The notes beneath the pieces are model-generated. The model was given only the letters and a program-made list of their open reading frames with translations. It did not search any database and was not told the DNA's origin. This document shows positions 1 through 6,670 of a stretch of 21,412 nt of DNA, piece after piece. Source of the DNA: Rhabdothermincola sp036846205 (GTDB taxonomy: Bacteria; Actinomycetota; Acidimicrobiia; Acidimicrobiales; Acidimicrobilacustridaceae). How positions within the stretch are numbered: position 1 is the stretch's first letter; every line of letters begins with the position of its first letter. The translations under genes were made by a program, and so were the position numbers. The stretch covers positions 1 to 21,412 of the forward strand of contig NZ_DAIUCK010000054.1 of the NCBI RefSeq assembly GCF_036846205.1, written 5' to 3'.

Positions 1-119
1 GGGGTCGAGGATGCCGTCGCCGCCCGGTCAGCGGGCGGGGCGGGGGCGAATCGCCACCCACAGGTCGGGCACACCTCTTCGGCGTCGTCGACCTCGGAAC
101 GGCACCGCCAGCACTGCAT
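1..119 (-). CDS. N-terminal part of a zinc-ribbon protein, cut by the left edge
   Basis: Reading the minus strand from the ATG at 119-117 gives an open frame to the window edge (39 codons) with strongly G/C third positions. It starts MQCWRC and has a second pair CPTC, so C3, C6, C17 and C20 form a typical short zinc ribbon. An Ala/Pro-rich stretch follows, as in linkers between a zinc ribbon and a membrane or other C-terminal domain. The rest of the protein is outside the window, so no function can be given. The gene is divergent from the membrane-protein genes at 270. A CAGGCT hexamer (minus strand, 131-126) ends 6 nt before the ATG, resembling the leaderless start signals seen elsewhere in this window. 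Confidence 0.6.
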   Translation of the reverse strand, partial: MQCWRCRSEVDDAEEVCPTCGWRFAPAPPADRAATASST

Positions 120-269
120 GGGGACAGCCTGGAGAACCGGATCGTGCCAGGTCGGTAGTCGGGACACCACACGGTTCGTGCTGCGGGGACCCGGCCTGGG
201 TAACGTGCCCTGCGCATGTGGGGTGACCGTCCAGCCCGCACCGAGGCCGAGCATCGACGAAGGACCGCC
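120..269. promoter_or_regulatory. Divergent intergenic region with a likely rightward promoter
   Basis: This gap separates the minus-strand zinc-ribbon gene from the rightward cluster. TAACGT at 201-206 fits the TANNNT -10 element used repeatedly here and lies 9 nt before an ATG at 216 and about 64 nt before the preferred GTG start at 270. No convincing -35 hexamer is seen. A possible open frame at 11-226 on the plus strand overlaps the zinc-ribbon gene and has no protein-like features. Confidence 0.4.
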
Positions 270-608
270 GTGACCAAGCAGAAGCCGGTAGCCGACATCA
301 CCCAGGAGCTGTGGGAGCTCCTCAAAGGCTACGCGAAGCAGGAGACGATCGATCCGCTCCGCAACCTCGGCCGCTACCTGGCATTCGGGCTGTCAGGGGC
401 GCTGCTGCTCTCGCTCGGCACGTTCTTCCTCGCGCTGGCTGCCTTGCGAGCCCTGCAGACCGAGACCGGCGACACCTTCGACGGCGCCTGGTCGGCCGTG
501 CCCTACGCGATCGTCGCAGTGGCCCTGGTGCTGCTCGCGGTCCTCGCCGCCAGCCGCATCACCCGCGGGCCCCACGCCCAGCGCACCACTCGGGAGACAC
601 CACGATGA
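270..608 (+). CDS. Small two-helix membrane protein, phage-holin-family (YqjE-like)
   Basis: A 112-residue protein with a charged N-terminal segment (about residues 1-30, containing ITQELWELLKGYAKQE) and two hydrophobic helices at roughly residues 33-55 and 75-95, ending in a basic Arg-rich tail. The layout matches the small actinobacterial membrane proteins often annotated as phage holin family or YqjE-like; they are chromosomal, not prophage lysis genes, and their role is unknown. The GTG at 270 is chosen because GAAGGA at 259-264 is a good ribosome site 5 nt upstream. An in-frame ATG at 216 would add 18 polar residues and could be a leaderless start. The stop overlaps the next ATG (ATGA), so the two genes are translationally coupled. 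The family assignment is tentative. Confidence 0.6.
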   Translation: MTKQKPVADITQELWELLKGYAKQETIDPLRNLGRYLAFGLSGALLLSLGTFFLALAALRALQTETGDTFDGAWSAVPYAIVAVALVLLAVLAASRITRGPHAQRTTRETPR

Positions 609-817
609 GCAACCCGGTCCAGCGGATCACCCGCGACGACATCGAAGCGAAGTTCAGGGAGATCCAAGGCGAGGTGGAGCTGATCGAGGACGAGGCTCGC
701 AACTACGCCGGCCTGGTGGCGGTGGCGGTCGTGGTCACCGTGGTGGCCGTGGCGTTCGTGCTCGGTCGACGGCGAGGCCGGAAGGTGCGCACGATCGTCG
801 AGATCCGGAGGGTGTGA
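605..817 (+). CDS. Small single-pass membrane protein, unknown function
   Basis: A 70-residue protein that begins with an ATG overlapping the previous stop. Residues 1-35 are hydrophilic and acidic, predicted helical (DDIEAKFREIQGEVELIEDEA). Residues about 36-53 are a single valine/alanine-rich transmembrane segment. The tail is strongly basic (GRRRGRKVR), which suggests a cytoplasmic C-terminus. I recognise no named family, although the arrangement resembles small actinobacterial proteins found beside YqjE/holin-like genes. It shares an operon with its neighbours on both sides, so a joint membrane role is plausible but unproven. Confidence 0.65.
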   Translation: MSNPVQRITRDDIEAKFREIQGEVELIEDEARNYAGLVAVAVVVTVVAVAFVLGRRRGRKVRTIVEIRRV

Positions 818-1053
818 TGCTGGCGGGCCTGCTCCGCCGAGCGCGCACCGAAGGCATCACCCGAGGCCTCATCGGAGGGAACCGGCTGTGGCTCGTCGTC
901 GGTGGCCTCGCCTGGGGCGCTCGGGCGTTGCGCTGGGCGGTCCGGCGGGAGGAGGAGGTCGTCTTCCGGGAGGTCCTCGAGCCGGGAGAGCAGCTCGTGA
1001 TCACGGCACGTGAGCCCTCGGCCAGGAGGGCTCGTGTCCGCGGTGCGCGCTGA
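817..1053 (+). CDS. Small hypothetical protein, possibly membrane-associated
   Basis: A 78-residue basic protein. The ATG at 817 shares one base with the previous stop (TGATG) and has GGAGG at 807-811, 5 nt upstream. A GTG at 814 would be too close to that site. The first half has Arg-rich flanks around a short Trp/Val/Leu-rich segment (about residues 26-42: NRLWLVVGGLAWGARAL) that could insert into or lie on the membrane. The second half is acidic and then basic, with EEEVVFREVLEPGEQLVITAREP. Similar pieces occur in small actinobacterial hypothetical proteins, but I cannot name a family. It closes the three-gene overlapping set that precedes the sulfur-carrier gene. Confidence 0.55.
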   Translation: MLAGLLRRARTEGITRGLIGGNRLWLVVGGLAWGARALRWAVRREEEVVFREVLEPGEQLVITAREPSARRARVRGAR

Positions 1054-1120
1054 GCGGTCGCCGGACCCCGGGGCCGTGCCGCCACGATCCGCTTCGGCAT
1101 CGCGGCCGGGTCAGGCCATC

Positions 1121-1330
1121 ATGGGCGCCGTGAAGGTCCGCCTCCGCAACCCCGATCGAGAGCTTGACGTCGCCGGTCCTCTGAGCGTCCAGCACCTCCT
1201 GGCCCGCCTCGACATCAACCGGGAGTCCGTTCTCGTGATCCGCGGCGACACGCTGGTCACGGGCGACGTCGTGCTGCAGGACGATGACGTGATCGAAATC
1301 CGGCCCGTGATCTCTGGTGGGGCGCTCTGA
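1121..1330 (+). CDS. Ubiquitin-like sulfur carrier protein, ThiS/MoaD family (TtuB-like)
   Basis: A 69-residue beta-grasp protein. It opens with a beta strand (VKVRLRNPDREL), has the helix LSVQHLLARLDI typical of the family, then NRESVLVIRGDTLVTGDVVLQDDDVIEIRPVISGG, the standard ThiS/MoaD ending. The diglycine is followed by Ala-Leu, so the C-terminus is not GG but GGAL; activation as a thiocarboxylate would need the last two residues removed. The start at ATG 1121 could instead be the GTG at 1130 (66 residues); neither has a strong ribosome site. The stop overlaps the ATG of the TtuA-type thiolase by one base, which points to TtuB, the sulfur donor for tRNA 2-thiolation, rather than to thiamine or molybdopterin synthesis. 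No E1-like activator gene is in the window. Confidence 0.8.
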   Translation: MGAVKVRLRNPDRELDVAGPLSVQHLLARLDINRESVLVIRGDTLVTGDVVLQDDDVIEIRPVISGGAL

Positions 1331-2292
1331 TGAAGTGCCGGGTGTGCCGCCAGCCGGCGGTCATCGACGTTCGCAGGCACAACGCCGGGTTCTGCGCCGA
1401 GCACTTCTTGCGCTTGTGCCGGGACCAGGTGACCAGAGCGATCGAGGAGTTCTCGATGATCGGCCCCGGCGAGCGGGTGCTCGTCGCGGTCTCCGGAGGG
1501 AAGGACTCGCTGGCCGCGTGGGATCTGCTCACCTCCCTGGGTTACGAGGCTGACGGCCTTTACGTCGGGCTGGGCATCGGCGCCTACAGCGACGTCTCGG
1601 GTGACCACGCCCGGCAGTTCGCGGCGAGCCGCGATCTGCGGCTGATCGAGGTCGACCTCCGAGACCGGTACGGTTTCGACATCCCCACCGGGGCGCGCGC
1701 CGCCCGGCGGGTGCCGTGCTCCGCCTGCGGACTGTCCAAGCGACACGTCTTCGACCGGATCGCGGTCGAAGGTGGCTACGACGTCGTGGCCACCGGCCAC
1801 AACCTCGACGATGAGGCGGCGGTCCTGTTCGGCAACGTGCTGCGATGGCAGGTCGACTACCTCGCCCGCCAGCTCCCGGTGCTCCCCGAGCGAGATGGGT
1901 TCCCCCGCAAGGTGAAGCCGCTCGTCAGGCTCACCGAGCGTGAGATGGCTGCCTACTGCGTGCTGCGAGGCATCGACTACATCGTGGAGGAGTGCCCGAT
2001 GTCGGCCGGGAACAAGCACCTCGGGTACAAGGAGGCCCTCAACGCCATCGAGCAGCAGTCCCCGGGCAGCAAGCACGACTTCTACTTCGGGTTCCTGGCC
2101 CGAGCCTCCGAGCGCTTCCGGGCCGGGAACGAGGCGGACCAGGCCGCTCTCCGGCCCTGCGCATCCTGCGGTGCTCCCACCGTCACCGAGGTGTGCGCCT
2201 TCTGCCGCCTCGTAGAGCGGGCGACAGGGGAGCGCGCTGGAGGCGCCGTGCCCGTCGAGCTGAACGTCGGCAGCGGGGCGCGCCCGTCGTGA
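1330..2292 (+). CDS. ttuA: tRNA 2-thiolation enzyme, TtuA/TtcA family (Ncs6/CTU1-like)
   Basis: A 320-residue PP-loop ATPase that adenylates the tRNA uridine and inserts sulfur. The N-terminal zinc site is C3, C6, C22, H25. The PP-loop SGGKDS is at residues 55-60. C130 and C133 (CSAC) with C222 (EECPMS) are the three cysteines that hold the labile iron-sulfur cluster in this family. GHNLDDEA lies at 156-163. A C-terminal zinc site is formed by C277, C280, C289 and C292. The two zinc fingers flanking the catalytic domain are diagnostic of the TtuA/Ncs6 branch rather than plain TtcA. Coupling to a ubiquitin-like carrier upstream and to trmI downstream (GTGA overlap) supports a role at T-loop position 54, as in Thermus; thiolation of another position cannot be excluded. 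Confidence 0.88.
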   Translation: MKCRVCRQPAVIDVRRHNAGFCAEHFLRLCRDQVTRAIEEFSMIGPGERVLVAVSGGKDSLAAWDLLTSLGYEADGLYVGLGIGAYSDVSGDHARQFAASRDLRLIEVDLRDRYGFDIPTGARAARRVPCSACGLSKRHVFDRIAVEGGYDVVATGHNLDDEAAVLFGNVLRWQVDYLARQLPVLPERDGFPRKVKPLVRLTEREMAAYCVLRGIDYIVEECPMSAGNKHLGYKEALNAIEQQSPGSKHDFYFGFLARASERFRAGNEADQAALRPCASCGAPTVTEVCAFCRLVERATGERAGGAVPVELNVGSGARPS

Positions 2293-3062
2293 GCCGGCAG
2301 TTCCGAGCCGGTGATCGAGCGCTGCTCATCGACCAGAAGAAGCGTCGTTACCTGGTGAACCTCCGGCCGGGTGGGCAGTTCCATTCCCACGCGGGGTACG
2401 TCGAGCACGACCAGATCATCGGGGCCGAAGAAGGAGCGACCGTGCGGTCGACCAAGGGCAGCCCCTACCTGGCGGTCCGGCCGACCCTCGCCGACTTCGT
2501 GCTCAAGATGCCACGGGGTGCGCAGGTCATCTATCCCAAGGATCTCGGGCCGATCCTCATGCTGGCGGACATCTTCCCCGGCGCCCGGGTGCTCGAGTCC
2601 GGCGTGGGCTCGGGGGCGCTGTCGATGACCTTGCTCCGTGCCGGCGCCGAGGTCACCGGCTACGAGATCCGCGACGACTTCGCCACCCGGGCCCGGAACA
2701 ACGTGGCGGCCTTCCTCGGAGAGGAGGCGCTGGCGCGCTACCGGATCGAGGTCCGCGACTGCTACGAGGGGATCGACCTGCGGGACCTGGACCGCATCGT
2801 GCTCGACCTCCCCGAGCCCTGGCAGGTGGTCAAGCACGCGGAGCTGGCGCTGCACCCCGGCGGGGTGCTGCTGGCCTACACCCCGTCGGTGGTGCAGGTG
2901 ATGCAGCTACGCGAGGCCCTCGACGCCAGCCGCTTTGATCTCGCCGAGACGGTCGAGGTCCTGAGCCGTAGCTGGCACGTCGAGGGGCAGGCGGTTCGGC
3001 CGGACCACCGTATGGTCGCCCACACCGGGTTCCTGACCCACGCTCGCCTTCTCGGCGGCTGA
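2289..3062 (+). CDS. trmI: tRNA (adenine-58-N1)-methyltransferase TrmI
   Basis: A 257-residue SAM-dependent methyltransferase that makes m1A58 in the tRNA T-loop, normally as a homotetramer. The N-terminal domain (residues 1-70, FRAGDRALLIDQKKRRYLVNL) is typical of bacterial TrmI. The SAM motif is VLESGVGSGALS at 101-112, the acidic ribose-binding region is EVTGYEIRDDFA at 121-132, and the active-site motif LDLPEPW is at 172-178. The C-terminus ends in the conserved FLTHAR region. The GTG start at 2289 overlaps the ttuA stop by four bases (GTGA), implying translational coupling. In Mycobacterium tuberculosis the homologue (Rv2118c) also lies close to the proteasome ATPase gene, so its position is ancestral; the ttuA neighbour is the added element. 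Confidence 0.93.
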   Translation: MSRQFRAGDRALLIDQKKRRYLVNLRPGGQFHSHAGYVEHDQIIGAEEGATVRSTKGSPYLAVRPTLADFVLKMPRGAQVIYPKDLGPILMLADIFPGARVLESGVGSGALSMTLLRAGAEVTGYEIRDDFATRARNNVAAFLGEEALARYRIEVRDCYEGIDLRDLDRIVLDLPEPWQVVKHAELALHPGGVLLAYTPSVVQVMQLREALDASRFDLAETVEVLSRSWHVEGQAVRPDHRMVAHTGFLTHARLLGG

Positions 3063-3070
3063 GGGCCAGG

Positions 3071-4234
3071 GTGAACGCCCTCGACGCCGCGTTGGTCGCG
3101 CTGGCGGCGGTCGCGGCGGTGGTGGGATACCGGATCGGTTTCGTGACCCGGGTGCTCTCGTGGCTCGGAGCGCTCGCCGGCCTCGCGCTCGGGGCCCGGC
3201 TGCTGCCGCAAGTGCTCACGCAGGTCGAAGACGCTGCTCACGCGGTCGTGCTGCTGGTGGCCGTGACGCTGCTGATGAGCACGATGTTCCTCGGGCAGGC
3301 GATCGGCTATCTGCTCGGCGACTACGTCCGGCCGCCCGTGCGCACGAAGGCCGGCACGACCCTCGACGGCGCGCTCGGCGCGGTGGCCAGCGTGCTCGGG
3401 GTCGTGGTGTTGGCCTGGATACTGCTGCCGCTGGCGGCGAGCGCACCTGGATGGCTGGAGCGCCAGACATCCGATTCGTGGGTGGCTCGGCAGCTCGAGT
3501 CCCACCTGCCGGCACCCCCGGACGCCACCAGCGCCCTGCGGGCCATCGTGGGCGAGGATCGCTTCCCGACGGTCTTCACTGCTCTCGCTCCTTCCGGCGA
3601 CCCTGGCCTGCCCCCCTCCGAGACGGGGATGTCCCGGGCGGTCGCGGAGCAGGTTCAACGCTCCGTAGTCAAGGTGGAGGCGCTCGCCTGCCGACGGATC
3701 CAGAACGGCACGGGCTTCGTGGTGGGGGAGGGACTGGTGGCGACCAACGCCCACGTGGTGGCGGGGAGCCGCCGCACGACGGTGGTGCGCGACGACGGCC
3801 GCTCGCTCGACGCGGAGGTGGTCGGCTTCGACCCCGAGCGCGATCTGGCGCTGCTCTCGGTGCCTCGCCTCGATCGGCCGCCGTTGCCCCGGGACCGGGC
3901 GGCGCCGCGGCAGGTGGGAGGGGTGTTCGGCCATCCCGGTGGCGGTCCGCTTCGAGTGGCTCCGTTCCTCGTGGCCCGGGAGCTGAACGCCACCGGGCGC
4001 GACATCTACGACGCGGGCCTGGCCGAGCGCAAGGTGCTCGAACTGTACGCGGCGCTCGCGGGGGGCGACTCGGGTGCACCGGTGGTGCGGTCGGACGGCC
4101 AGGTGGTCGGCGTGGTGTTCGCGGTGTCCACCGAGCGGGCCAGCACCGCCTATGCGCTGACTGCCGGCGAGCTCGAGGCGTTCCTCGGGGAGGTCACCGG
4201 CGCGGCACCGGTGGGGACGGGGCCCTGCCTGTGA
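3071..4234 (+). CDS. MarP-like membrane serine protease (CvpA domain + trypsin-like domain)
   Basis: A 387-residue protein with four hydrophobic helices in the first 125 residues (CvpA/colicin V production-like domain) and an extracytoplasmic chymotrypsin-fold protease domain. The catalytic triad is visible: H228 in ATNAHVV, D258 in PERDLALL and S334 in GGDSGAP. C207 and C386 sit where MarP of M. tuberculosis (397 residues) carries the disulfide that holds its active site, one just before the protease core and one at the extreme C-terminus. MarP keeps cytoplasmic pH stable under acid and oxidative stress by processing cell-wall hydrolases. The GTG start is 8 nt after the trmI stop with GAGGG at 3061-3065. 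It is the last gene of this rightward run and is followed by a strong hairpin. Confidence 0.87.
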   Translation: MNALDAALVALAAVAAVVGYRIGFVTRVLSWLGALAGLALGARLLPQVLTQVEDAAHAVVLLVAVTLLMSTMFLGQAIGYLLGDYVRPPVRTKAGTTLDGALGAVASVLGVVVLAWILLPLAASAPGWLERQTSDSWVARQLESHLPAPPDATSALRAIVGEDRFPTVFTALAPSGDPGLPPSETGMSRAVAEQVQRSVVKVEALACRRIQNGTGFVVGEGLVATNAHVVAGSRRTTVVRDDGRSLDAEVVGFDPERDLALLSVPRLDRPPLPRDRAAPRQVGGVFGHPGGGPLRVAPFLVARELNATGRDIYDAGLAERKVLELYAALAGGDSGAPVVRSDGQVVGVVFAVSTERASTAYALTAGELEAFLGEVTGAAPVGTGPCL

Positions 4235-4251
4235 GCCCGCTGGACGCGAAC

Positions 4252-4272
4252 GGGGGGCCGCTCAGGCCCCCC
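4252..4272. terminator. Perfect 8-bp GC hairpin between convergent genes
   Basis: GGGGGGCC (4252-4259) and GGCCCCCC (4265-4272) form an uninterrupted 8-bp stem with a 5-nt loop, starting 17 nt after the stop of the protease gene. It lies between convergent genes and can act on transcripts from either side. There is no T tract, as is usual for terminators in GC-rich actinobacteria. The rest of the 109-nt gap shows nothing else. Confidence 0.7.
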
Positions 4273-4343
4273 TCCGAAGCAGGTGCTCGGGCAGCCGGTG
4301 TCACTGGTGCTGGCGGCCCGCAGTCAGCACTCGAGACGCGGGC

Positions 4344-4580
4344 TCAGTCCACCTCGATGAAGATGCACTCGCCGGGGCACTCCTCGGCCGCCTCGATGAC
4401 CGCCTCCTCCTGGCCCGCGGGCACGTTCGCGAGCCCCTCGGCACCGCCGGGATCGCTGAACACCTTGTCGCCTTCCTTGACGTAGGCCAGCCCGTCGTCG
4501 AGGAGGGTGAACACGTCGGGGGCGATCTCTTCGCAGAGGCCATCGCCGGTGCAGAGATCCTGGTCGATCCAGACCTTCAT
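4344..4580 (-). CDS. Small [3Fe-4S]-type ferredoxin
   Basis: A 78-residue acidic soluble protein starting MKVWIDQDLC. The cysteines are C10, C16, C68 (in ECPGEC) and C72. In a [4Fe-4S] ferredoxin of this class the ligands are Cys-x2-Cys-x2-Cys plus a distant Cys-Pro; here the middle position is D13, so three cysteines (10, 16, 68) remain, the pattern of [3Fe-4S] ferredoxins that feed electrons to cytochrome P450s and related enzymes. An Asp-ligated [4Fe-4S] cluster is the alternative. The residue count fits the family. A ribosome-site-like AGAAAGG lies about 13 nt upstream, farther than ideal. It is divergent from the arc gene, a pairing I recall from other actinobacterial proteasome loci. 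No partner oxidase is in the window. Confidence 0.85.
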   Translation of the reverse strand: MKVWIDQDLCTGDGLCEEIAPDVFTLLDDGLAYVKEGDKVFSDPGGAEGLANVPAGQEEAVIEAAEECPGECIFIEVD

Positions 4581-4870
4581 GGTTACGCCCGTACCTTTCT
4601 ACGTGTGTCGTGGTGTCGGCACTGCCGGCTGCGCGGCTCGCGGATGTCGGTCCCGCTCGTCTGAGCGGTGCCGGTCTACCGGCGCTTCTCTAGCACTCTA
4701 CCTGCCCCCAGAATAAAAACGAGATCTCCGGGGAAATCGCCTGCCTCCCATGGTCTCGGCGACCGGGCACGACACGGATGGGCGCGGCAGCGCCCGCAAA
4801 TCTCATGTGGTCCGCTCCGCCGATTCCGCGAGGCTCGCGTGTAGGGTCCGGTGAGACCACGAACGAGGAG
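4581..4870. promoter_or_regulatory. Divergent control region between ferredoxin and arc
   Basis: This 290-nt region has no convincing gene. Leftward, TAGAGT (minus strand, 4700-4695) is a likely ferredoxin -10 element, preceded by an unusually AT-rich patch (ATAAAAA near 4712-4718). An inverted repeat GCCGGT-CT-ACCGGC at 4670-4683 would lie at the start of that transcript and could be an operator or leader hairpin. Rightward, TAGGGT at 4842-4847 fits the -10 consensus seen at other genes here and would give arc a leader of roughly 15-20 nt. No clear -35 hexamers are seen. Confidence 0.45.
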
Positions 4871-6649
4871 GTGGGTCCCGTCAACGAGGCCGAATACGAA
4901 CGCCGACTCGCCGCCTACGAACGGGAGATGGCCGAGCTGCGCGAGCAGGCCAAGACCCTCGAGGAGGAGGTGATCTCCCTCCGGCGCCGCCTGCAGGACG
5001 CACCCAAGCGCGTCCGCACCCTCGAGGAGCGCCTGCTCGAGACCAAGGGCCAGCTGGCCCAGGCGGTTTCGCAGAACGAGAAGCTCACCTACACCCTGCG
5101 GGAGGCGCGGGAGCACATCGCCGCGCTCCGCGACGAGGTCGACAAGCTGACCCAGCCACCGGCTGCGTACGGCACGCTACTCGGGGTGAACGACGACGAC
5201 ACCGTCGACGTCTTCAGTGGCGGGCGCAAGATGCGTGTCTCGGTACACCCCGACCTCGGGCCCGACGAGCTGGTGCGCGGCGCGGAGGTGGTCCTCAACG
5301 AATCCCTCAACGTGGTCATGGCCCGCGGCCCGGAGATCACCGGCGAGGTGGTGACCTTCAAGGAGCTGCTCGACGACGGTCGGCGGGCGATGATCGTCGG
5401 CCGGGCCGACGAGGAGCGGGTGGTTGAGCTGGCCGAACACCTGGTCGGCAGCAAACTACGAGCCGGCGACTCGGTCCTGCTCGATGGTCGGAGCAACCTC
5501 CTCCTGGAGCGGCTCCCCCGACCGGAGGTGGAGGAGCTCGTCCTGGAGGAGGTGCCGGACATCACCTACGACGACGTCGGCGGGCTCGACAGCCAGATCG
5601 AGCAGATCACCGACGCGGTCGAGCTGCCCTTCCTCCACCAGGAGCTGTTCGCGGAGCACAAGCTCCCTGCCCCCAAGGGCATCCTGCTCTACGGCCCGCC
5701 AGGTTGCGGCAAGACCCTCATCGCCAAGGCGGTGGCCAACTCCCTCGCCAAGAAGGTGGCCGAACGCAGTGGCGACAAGGAGGCCCGTAGCTACTTCCTC
5801 AACATCAAAGGCCCGGAGCTGCTCAACAAATACGTGGGGGAGACGGAGCGCCAGATCCGCCTGGTGTTCCAGCGGGCCAGGGAGAAGAGCGAGGAAGGCT
5901 GGCCGGTCATCGTCTTCTTCGACGAGATGGACTCGCTGTTCCGCACCCGCGGAACCGGTATCAGCTCCGACATGGAATCGACGATCGTCCCGCAGCTCCT
6001 GGCGGAGATCGACGGGGTCGAGGCGCTGAAGAACGTGATCGTGATCGGTGCCTCCAACCGGGAGGACCTCATCGACCCCGCGATCCTGCGGCCGGGACGG
6101 CTTGATGTGAAGATCAAGATCGAGCGACCCGATGAGTCTGCCGCCGCGCAGATCTTCGCCCGTTATCTGACGCCCGACCTCCCACTCGATCCGGCCGAGG
6201 TGGCGCGCCTCGGTGGGGGGGATCCGGCCAAGGCAGTGCAGGCGATGATCGAGCAGACCGTCGAGGAGATGTACCAGACCAGCGAGCAGAACCAGTTTCT
6301 TGAGGTCACCTACCAGAACGGCGACAAGGAAGTGATGTACTTCAAGGACTTCTCTTCCGGCGCCATGATCGAGAACATCGTACGCCGGGCGAAGAAGCTG
6401 GCGATCAAGCGGTACATCACCGAGCAGGCCAAGGGCATCCGGGTATCGGACCTGATCGAGTCCATTCACCAGGAGTACAAAGAGCACGAGGACCTGCCCA
6501 ACACGACCAACCCCGACGACTGGGCCAAGATCTCGGGGAAGAAGGGCGAGCGCATCATCTACGTCCGAACCCTCATCAAGCGCCATGACGACGAGGCAGC
6601 AGAGGGCGGGCGGGCCATCGAACGGGTCGCGACCGGCCAGTACCTGTAG
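4871..6649 (+). CDS. arc: Proteasome-associated AAA+ ATPase (ARC/Mpa)
   Basis: A 592-residue hexameric unfoldase that captures pupylated proteins and threads them into the 20S core. Residues about 6-95 form the long coiled coil that binds Pup. Tandem OB folds follow (about 100-225, with YGTLLGVNDDDTVDVFSGGRKMR). The AAA domain has Walker A GPPGCGKT at 275-282, Walker B IVFFDEMD at 347-354 and ILRPGRLD at 405-412. The C-terminus is GQYL, the penultimate-tyrosine tail that docks into the alpha ring. Mycobacterial Mpa has 609 residues. The start is uncertain: GTG 4871 directly abuts GAGGAG with no spacing, while the ideal distance from AGGAGG falls on GTC 4880. In-frame ATGs at 4778 and 4805 lack ribosome sites and lie before the likely -10. 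Confidence 0.95.
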   Translation: MGPVNEAEYERRLAAYEREMAELREQAKTLEEEVISLRRRLQDAPKRVRTLEERLLETKGQLAQAVSQNEKLTYTLREAREHIAALRDEVDKLTQPPAAYGTLLGVNDDDTVDVFSGGRKMRVSVHPDLGPDELVRGAEVVLNESLNVVMARGPEITGEVVTFKELLDDGRRAMIVGRADEERVVELAEHLVGSKLRAGDSVLLDGRSNLLLERLPRPEVEELVLEEVPDITYDDVGGLDSQIEQITDAVELPFLHQELFAEHKLPAPKGILLYGPPGCGKTLIAKAVANSLAKKVAERSGDKEARSYFLNIKGPELLNKYVGETERQIRLVFQRAREKSEEGWPVIVFFDEMDSLFRTRGTGISSDMESTIVPQLLAEIDGVEALKNVIVIGASNREDLIDPAILRPGRLDVKIKIERPDESAAAQIFARYLTPDLPLDPAEVARLGGGDPAKAVQAMIEQTVEEMYQTSEQNQFLEVTYQNGDKEVMYFKDFSSGAMIENIVRRAKKLAIKRYITEQAKGIRVSDLIESIHQEYKEHEDLPNTTNPDDWAKISGKKGERIIYVRTLIKRHDDEAAEGGRAIERVATGQYL

Positions 6650-6670
6650 GACACACCGAGGCTGACGTAG

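Noticed and set aside
11..226. Open frame on the plus strand coding 71 residues
   Set aside because: It overlaps the better-supported minus-strand zinc-ribbon start, has no ribosome site, and gives an Arg/Pro-rich product with no recognisable features.
270..608. Prophage remnant suggested by the holin-like protein
   Set aside because: No integrase, structural or lysis genes are nearby; holin-family proteins of this type are common chromosomal genes in Actinobacteria.
1111..2076. Long minus-strand frame opposite ttuA
   Set aside because: It mirrors ttuA codons on the opposite strand, as GC-rich DNA often does, and lacks any domain.
4778..4870. Upstream in-frame start for arc at 4778 or 4805
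   Set aside because: The added residues do not look like the coiled coil, there is no ribosome site, and the likely -10 at 4842 lies downstream.
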